64,000 nucleotides of DNA from Oscillospiraceae bacterium. Lineage in GTDB: Bacteria > Bacillota > Clostridia > Oscillospirales > Oscillospiraceae. Made by a program: the position numbers and the translations under genes. The stretch lies in contig JAISKH010000064.1 of NCBI GenBank assembly GCA_031261325.1, positions 29,914 to 93,913 on the forward strand, written 5' to 3'. The notes beneath the pieces were generated by a model that was not told where the DNA came from, did not search any database, and saw only the letters and a program-made list of their open reading frames with translations. Shown piece after piece: positions 60,612 to 64,000 of the stretch (positions are counted from its first letter, which is position 1; each line of letters opens with the position of its first letter).

Positions 60612-61985
60612 TTACCCCAAACTTTTCAGCAGCTCCACGATTTCGTCAAACCGCATACTGTGCGACGCTTTGACGAGTACGACGTCGCCCGCGCGGATAA
60701 TGCCGGGCAGACGCTCCATGAGCGCGTCCCGCAGCGGGAAGTGGTAACGCTCAATTTCGGATTTGGAGGCTATCAGCCCCTTGAAGATAAACTCCGCCCT
60801 TTCGCCGTGGCATATTAGGCAATTAACGCCCTGCTCCGCGGCGTAGGCTCCGATTTCGCGGTGCAGCTCGGCAGAACCGCCGCCAAGCTCCAGCATGTCG
60901 CCCAGTATCGCGACGCGCCGTCCCTTTAGTCCGCGCAGGGAACGCAACGCCGCCTTGACCGAGTGCGGATTTGCGTTGTAGCAGTCGTCAATAACGGTGA
61001 TGTAGCCCGTGTCCGTGACGTTCGCGCGCCCGCCGACAGGTGCGTAGGACAGCAGTCCGCGCGTGATTTCGTCCGCCGTTAAGCCGAGCAGATTGCCGAC
61101 GGCGGCGGCGGCGAGTGCCGCGAGCGCAAGGTGCTCGCCATACGCGGGTATCGCGGCGGCGAACCGCTCCGTCTCGGTCACAATATCGAACTCAACGCCC
61201 TCCGTGCCGCGCGAGATGAGGTTTTCCGCGCGATACGCGTTGTGCGCCGAAAAGCCGAAGGTTATTTTCGGAATTTGCGGGTCGTATGCGTACAGCCGCT
61301 CGTCGTCGCCGTTCAGAACCGCAACTCCGTCGCTCGGCATGTACTCGAACACCTCGGCTTTCGCGCGCAGCACGCCGTCCGGGTCGCCGAGATTGTCAAG
61401 GTGGCAATAGCCGATTGCCGTCATGACGCAGACGGTTGGGCGCGCCATTTTGGACAGCCGCCGCATTTCGCCGAAGTCGCTTATGCCCATTTCGACGACT
61501 GCCGCCGTGTGTTCCTCGTGAATTGACAGCAGCGTCAGCGGCACGCCGATTTCGTTGTTCAGATTTTCCGACGTTTTCAGGACGTTGTACCGCGCGGACA
61601 ATACCGCGGCAATCATCTCTTTCGCCGTCGTCTTGCCGACGCTGCCCGTCACGCCGACAACGGGAATGTCGAGCAGCGAGCGGTAGTATTCGCCGAGCGT
61701 CATCAGCGCGGCAAGCGTTGATTCGACAAGGATATACGGCGCGGTCGGCTCGTCAAGCTCACGCTCGGCGAGCGCGCATATTGCGCCGCCCGCAAACGCG
61801 GAGTTCGCGAAGCTGTGCCCGTCCGCGCGCTCGCCCTTAATGCAGAGGAACAGGCAACCGTCGTATGCCTCGTGGCTGTCGCGCACAACACCCGTTATGC
61901 GCTCGCCAAGGCGCGACGCGTCGCCGACGTAACGTCCGCCCGTGACGGCGGCTATGGTCTGTAAATCCAGCGGTTTCATGCCCAC
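60612..61985 (-). CDS. murF: UDP-N-acetylmuramoyl-tripeptide--D-alanyl-D-alanine ligase
   Basis: Adds D-Ala-D-Ala to the muramyl tripeptide. 457 residues with the Mur ligase P-loop GVTGSVGKTTAKEM, then LNNEIGVPLTLL, and VAILGDMLELG in the C-terminal domain. GTG 61985 follows GGAGG by eight bases; an ATG at 61979 is possible. It lies four bases after ddl, so both come from one transcript. D-Ala-D-Ala is made by the upstream gene product. Confidence 0.95.
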   Translation of the reverse strand: MGMKPLDLQTIAAVTGGRYVGDASRLGERITGVVRDSHEAYDGCLFLCIKGERADGHSFANSAFAGGAICALAERELDEPTAPYILVESTLAALMTLGEYYRSLLDIPVVGVTGSVGKTTAKEMIAAVLSARYNVLKTSENLNNEIGVPLTLLSIHEEHTAAVVEMGISDFGEMRRLSKMARPTVCVMTAIGYCHLDNLGDPDGVLRAKAEVFEYMPSDGVAVLNGDDERLYAYDPQIPKITFGFSAHNAYRAENLISRGTEGVEFDIVTETERFAAAIPAYGEHLALAALAAAAVGNLLGLTADEITRGLLSYAPVGGRANVTDTGYITVIDDCYNANPHSVKAALRSLRGLKGRRVAILGDMLELGGGSAELHREIGAYAAEQGVNCLICHGERAEFIFKGLIASKSEIERYHFPLRDALMERLPGIIRAGDVVLVKASHSMRFDEIVELLKSLG

Positions 61986-61989
61986 AGCG

Positions 61990-63018
61990 TCAACCTCCGT
62001 ACTTCTTCAGCGACTCGGTGACGATAATGTCGCACAGCTCGTCATAGCTGATTCCGACGGCGGCGGCTTCCTGCGGCATAAGGCTCAACGGGGTTAAGCC
62101 TGGCAGCGTGTTGCCCTCAAGGCACCACGGCTCGCCGCTTGCGTCCACGATGAAGTCCATGCGCGCGTAAACCTCGAAGTGCAGCGCGCGGAACACGGCT
62201 TCCGCCGCGCGTTGCAGCTTTTCTGTCGTCTCCGGCGGGAAATCGGCGGGGCAATACTCGTCCGTCATGCCGCTCTGATACTTATTCTTATAGTCGTAGA
62301 ATCCCGCTCTCGGGCATATCTCGATTACTGGCAAAGCCTTGCCGCGCAGCACCGCAACGTCACATTCGCGCCCGCGTATGTATTGCTCTACAATCGCGGT
62401 ATCCTCAAACGCGAACGCCGCGTTCAGCGCGTCGCGGTAGCCCGATTCGTCCTCAACGACCGACGTGCCGACGCTGCTCCCGCGCGAGCATGGCTTTACG
62501 ACGCACGGGAAGCCGACGTTCGCGGGGGCGTTGTCGCCGCTGTGCACCAAAATGCCGCGCGGCGTGCGTATGCCGTTTTGGGCGAACAACTCTTTCGCCA
62601 CGCCCTTGTTCATGCCGAGCGCGGAGCCGAGCGTTCCCGTGCCCGTGTACTTCACGCCGTAGAGGTCGAGCAACGCCTGAATTTTGCCGTCCTCGCCGTC
62701 CTCGCCGTGGAGCGCGATGAACACGAGGTCGGCGGCGCGGCAAACCTCGACGACGTTCTCCCCCACCCTGCTGCCGTCGGCGCGCGCGGCGCGGAGCGCG
62801 GCAAGGTCCGGAAGTGCGTCATTTATGGTGTTTTGAATTTCATTCGCGTGCGCGAAAATTTCGCGCGGGTCGTCGTAGGCGCCCGTATAGCCGAAGAAAA
62901 GGTCAACGAGAATGGCGCGGTGTCCGCGTCGGCGCAGGGCGGCGGCGGCGAGCGTCCCGCTCGACAGCGAGACGTCCCGTTCGGCGGACAACCCGCCGCA
63001 GAGAACGATTATGTCCAT
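61990..63018 (-). CDS. ddl: D-alanine--D-alanine ligase
   Basis: ATP-grasp enzyme making the D-Ala-D-Ala dipeptide. 342 residues with IVLCGGLSAERDVSLSSG at the N-terminus, FIALHGEDGEDGKIQALLDL, YTGTGTLGSALGMNKGVAK, CVVKPCSRGSSVGTSVVED and the metal/phosphate site NTLPGLTPLSLMPQEAA (preceded by LEGN). ATG 63018 follows GGAGG. Own promoter at 63048-63076. Normal Ddl; I see no lactate-specific sign. Confidence 0.94.
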   Translation of the reverse strand: MDIIVLCGGLSAERDVSLSSGTLAAAALRRRGHRAILVDLFFGYTGAYDDPREIFAHANEIQNTINDALPDLAALRAARADGSRVGENVVEVCRAADLVFIALHGEDGEDGKIQALLDLYGVKYTGTGTLGSALGMNKGVAKELFAQNGIRTPRGILVHSGDNAPANVGFPCVVKPCSRGSSVGTSVVEDESGYRDALNAAFAFEDTAIVEQYIRGRECDVAVLRGKALPVIEICPRAGFYDYKNKYQSGMTDEYCPADFPPETTEKLQRAAEAVFRALHFEVYARMDFIVDASGEPWCLEGNTLPGLTPLSLMPQEAAAVGISYDELCDIIVTESLKKYGG

Positions 63019-63047
63019 TGAAATCCTCCGGAAAATGTTGTTGTTAA

Positions 63048-63076
63048 ACTATACACCAAGAAAACAAGATTTACAA
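63048..63076 (-). promoter_or_regulatory. Sigma-A promoter of ddl-murF
   Basis: Minus-strand TTGTAA (63071-63076), a 17-base spacer, TATAGT (63048-63053), 30 bases ahead of the ATG. Divergent from the tRNA promoter, whose -35 starts 12 bases away. Confidence 0.7.
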
Positions 63077-63088
63077 CCAAAAAAATGG

Positions 63089-63117
63089 TTGACAAGCGGC
63101 AAAAGATTCAGTATAAT
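63089..63117 (+). promoter_or_regulatory. Consensus sigma-A promoter of the tRNA cluster
   Basis: TTGACA (63089-63094), exactly 17 bases, TATAAT (63112-63117), 17 bases before tRNA-Met. A perfect match, as expected for stable RNA. Confidence 0.9.
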
Positions 63118-63134
63118 ATCCCTTGCGCTAATGT

Positions 63135-63211
63135 GGCGGTATAGCTCAGCTGGCTAGAGCACTCGGTTCATACCCGTGGTGTCACTGGTTCAAGTCCAGT
63201 TACCGCCACCA
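63135..63211 (+). tRNA. tRNA-Met (anticodon CAT)
   Basis: 77 bases including CCA. Acceptor GGCGGTA pairs with TACCGCC, the D-arm is GCTC/GAGC, the anticodon loop is TTCATAC and the T-arm is ACTGG/CCAGT. The 28-42 pair of the anticodon stem (CTCGG/CCGTG) is a T-T mismatch; relatives usually have CACGG/CCGTG. It has a paired first base (G1-C72), so it is an elongator, not initiator. A tRNA-Ile with modified CAT is less likely from its body. Confidence 0.9.
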
Positions 63212-63217
63212 ACACCA

Positions 63218-63306
63218 ATTGACAATGTACAATTGACAATTGATAATTGGGGACAAGGTCGCGTCTTCTAATTGTTAATTGTTAATTGTCAACTGTTAAT
63301 TGACAA
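63218..63306. repeat. AT-rich intergenic repeat (TTGACAATTG/GTTAATTGTTAATTG units), copies 4-5
   Basis: Between tRNA-Met and tRNA-Glu: one block 63218-63250 with TTGACAATGTACAATTG units and a second 63268-63306 with GTTAATTGTTAATTGTC. Same family as the copies at 29441, 53727 and 56566. Confidence 0.7.
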
Positions 63307-63381
63307 GGCCCGTTGGTCAAGCGGTTAAGACACCGCCCTTTCACGGCGGTATCACGAGTTCGATTCTCGTACGGGTCACCA
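63307..63381 (+). tRNA. tRNA-Glu (anticodon TTC)
   Basis: 75 bases including CCA. Acceptor GGCCCGT / ACGGGTC with one G-T, anticodon stem CCGCC/GGCGG around CTTTCAC, T-arm ACGAG/CTCGT. Confidence 0.93.
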
Positions 63382-63414
63382 GACGACAGATTGCAGTTAG
63401 CAGATAACGGATAC

Positions 63415-63442
63415 GGCGCGGCGGCATTTTCGCGCCTTTATT
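63415..63442. other. Hairpin between tRNA-Glu and tRNA-Val
   Basis: Six-base stem GGCGCG / CGCGCC with a ten-base loop and TTTATT, flanked by inverted ATAACGGATAC / GTATCTGTTAACCG-type arms. It may be a processing or partial termination site in the tRNA transcript. Confidence 0.5.
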
Positions 63443-63473
63443 CGGTATCTGTTAACCGTTATCTGAATGTTAC

Positions 63474-63550
63474 GGAGGCTTAGCTCAGCTGGTTAGAGCG
63501 CCTGCTTCACACGCAGGAGGTCGTTGGTTCGAGCCCAATAGTCTCCACCA
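63474..63550 (+). tRNA. tRNA-Val (anticodon CAC)
   Basis: 77 bases including CCA. Acceptor GGAGGCT / AGTCTCC with one G-T pair, anticodon stem CCTGC/GCAGG around TTCACAC, T-arm TTGG-rich. Its 3' end is the likely attachment site of the integrase remnant that follows. Confidence 0.92.
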
Positions 63551-63592
63551 CATTTTCCCTTAGAGCCGCAAGGCTTTGAGGGAAAATGCTTT
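63551..63592 (+). terminator. Terminator of the tRNA cluster
   Basis: Seventeen-base imperfect stem CATTTTCCCT..AGCC / GGCT..AGGGAAAATG around GCAA, then CTTTT. Confidence 0.8.
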
Positions 63593-63671
63593 TGGGGCGG
63601 CGAACCGACTTTGAACGGATTTCTAACGGATTTCTAACGCAACCGGATTTCAAACGACTTGTGCTTTTTGT

Positions 63672-63839
63672 CTATTGCGTGACGACTGCGGAAAGGCTGT
63701 CCGCAATAGATTGCTTGCGCGTCATATCGAGGTGGGAATAGATGTTCGCCGTCATCGTGATGTCAGCGTGGCCGAGCCATTCCTGAACGTCTTTCAGACC
63801 GAAACCTTGTGCTATGAGAAGTGATGCACAAGAGTGCCC
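63672..63839 (-). pseudogene. Tyrosine integrase, 3' fragment only
   Basis: On the minus strand the last 55 codons read GHSCASLLIAQGFGLKDV, then QEWLGHADITMTANIYSHLD and MTRKQSIADSLSAVVTQ, the C-terminal box of phage-type integrases with the second catalytic His (LGHADI) and the nucleophilic Tyr (IYSHLD). The homology stops exactly where the LRHS box should begin (Gly replaces Arg, then an in-frame TAA). The N-terminal part is missing from at least 63840. It lies 122 bases from tRNA-Val, as for an element integrated there. Confidence 0.88.
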
Positions 63840-64000
63840 TTATGGTATAATAACGCTAAATCCATGAAGCCAGTAAAATCAATGCTTTGCGGGTTTGGCG
63901 TTACTTTTTTTCACCCAATTCTCAACCCCAAAAGGGCAGACTTAGCTCCCTTAATAAAGCCGACGTTATATTAACGCTAAAAGTTTTGCCCAAACGAACA
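63840..64000. other. AT-rich segment beyond the integrase break with a thrice-repeated 10-base motif
   Basis: TAACGCTAAA occurs at 63851-63860 and 63972-63981 directly, and inverted as TTTGGCGTTA (one mismatch) at 63894-63903. A TATAAT -10 box lies at 63846-63851 on the plus strand. No gene is visible before the window ends. It looks like an element end or recombinase-binding array. Confidence 0.6.

Overview
This 64 kb window is a GC-rich chromosomal segment of an anaerobic, endospore-forming Bacillota, most likely in the class Clostridia. The evidence is a SpoIIE phosphatase, CotF-type spore coat proteins, S-layer (SLH) repeats, a glycyl radical enzyme, an ECF transporter module, BirA/BioY biotin control, GTG and TTG starts behind strong GGAGG sites, and no outer-membrane genes. 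No plasmid or phage replication genes are visible. I place the organism only to this level.

Layout. 1-7417 (minus): a methyltransferase, EcfA1-EcfA2-EcfT and TruA form one tightly overlapping operon. Below it lie a DUF5711 protein, CvpA, PgsA and the start of a ClpE-type ATPase that runs off the left edge. 7495-11003 (minus): CysE, CysS and a MATE exporter. 11168-22251 (minus): a seven-gene locus joining a MalFGK-type sugar importer to a membrane-fusion-type adaptor, a two-helix MacB-periplasmic-domain protein and two large lipoprotein solute-binding paralogues. This is the most unusual system here. 22685-25779: a LysR regulator and FAD oxidoreductase, divergent from an SDR dehydrogenase. 25836-29436: a methyltransferase, an SLH-anchored esterase and a cupin-like protein. 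29503-35690: NAD(P)HX repair enzyme, lipoprotein, alanine racemase, a MazF toxin with no visible antitoxin, two unknown proteins, two coat proteins and a YtxH-like protein. 35815-39659: pyrC-pyrF-PAP2-tgt.

39705-49447 (minus): SpoIIE with a promoter of Spo0A-dependent geometry, an XRE/TPR-like regulator, then birA-bioY-recG-GNAT, whose promoter overlaps a BirA operator, and a 7TM diguanylate cyclase. 49647-55814: a pseudo-rhomboid with a zinc-binding tail, an FHA-RodA fusion with its short class B PBP, and an EF-G paralogue. 55951-60576: ribosomal protein L19, a 546-base non-coding stretch with tandem repeats and strong hairpins, an orphan glycyl radical enzyme and a second XRE/TPR-like regulator. 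60612-63018 (minus): ddl-murF. 63135-63550: tRNA-Met, tRNA-Glu and tRNA-Val behind a consensus promoter. A truncated tyrosine integrase follows, cut at its catalytic HxxR region, next to AT-rich DNA with a repeated 10-base motif.

How genes work together: alr, ddl, murF, RodA and the PBP make peptidoglycan. BioY supplies biotin, probably through the EcfAAT module of this window, and BirA both uses biotin and controls its uptake. CysE and CysS link cysteine synthesis to its charging. Most start sites below were moved from the longest open frame to the codon behind a proper ribosome binding site.
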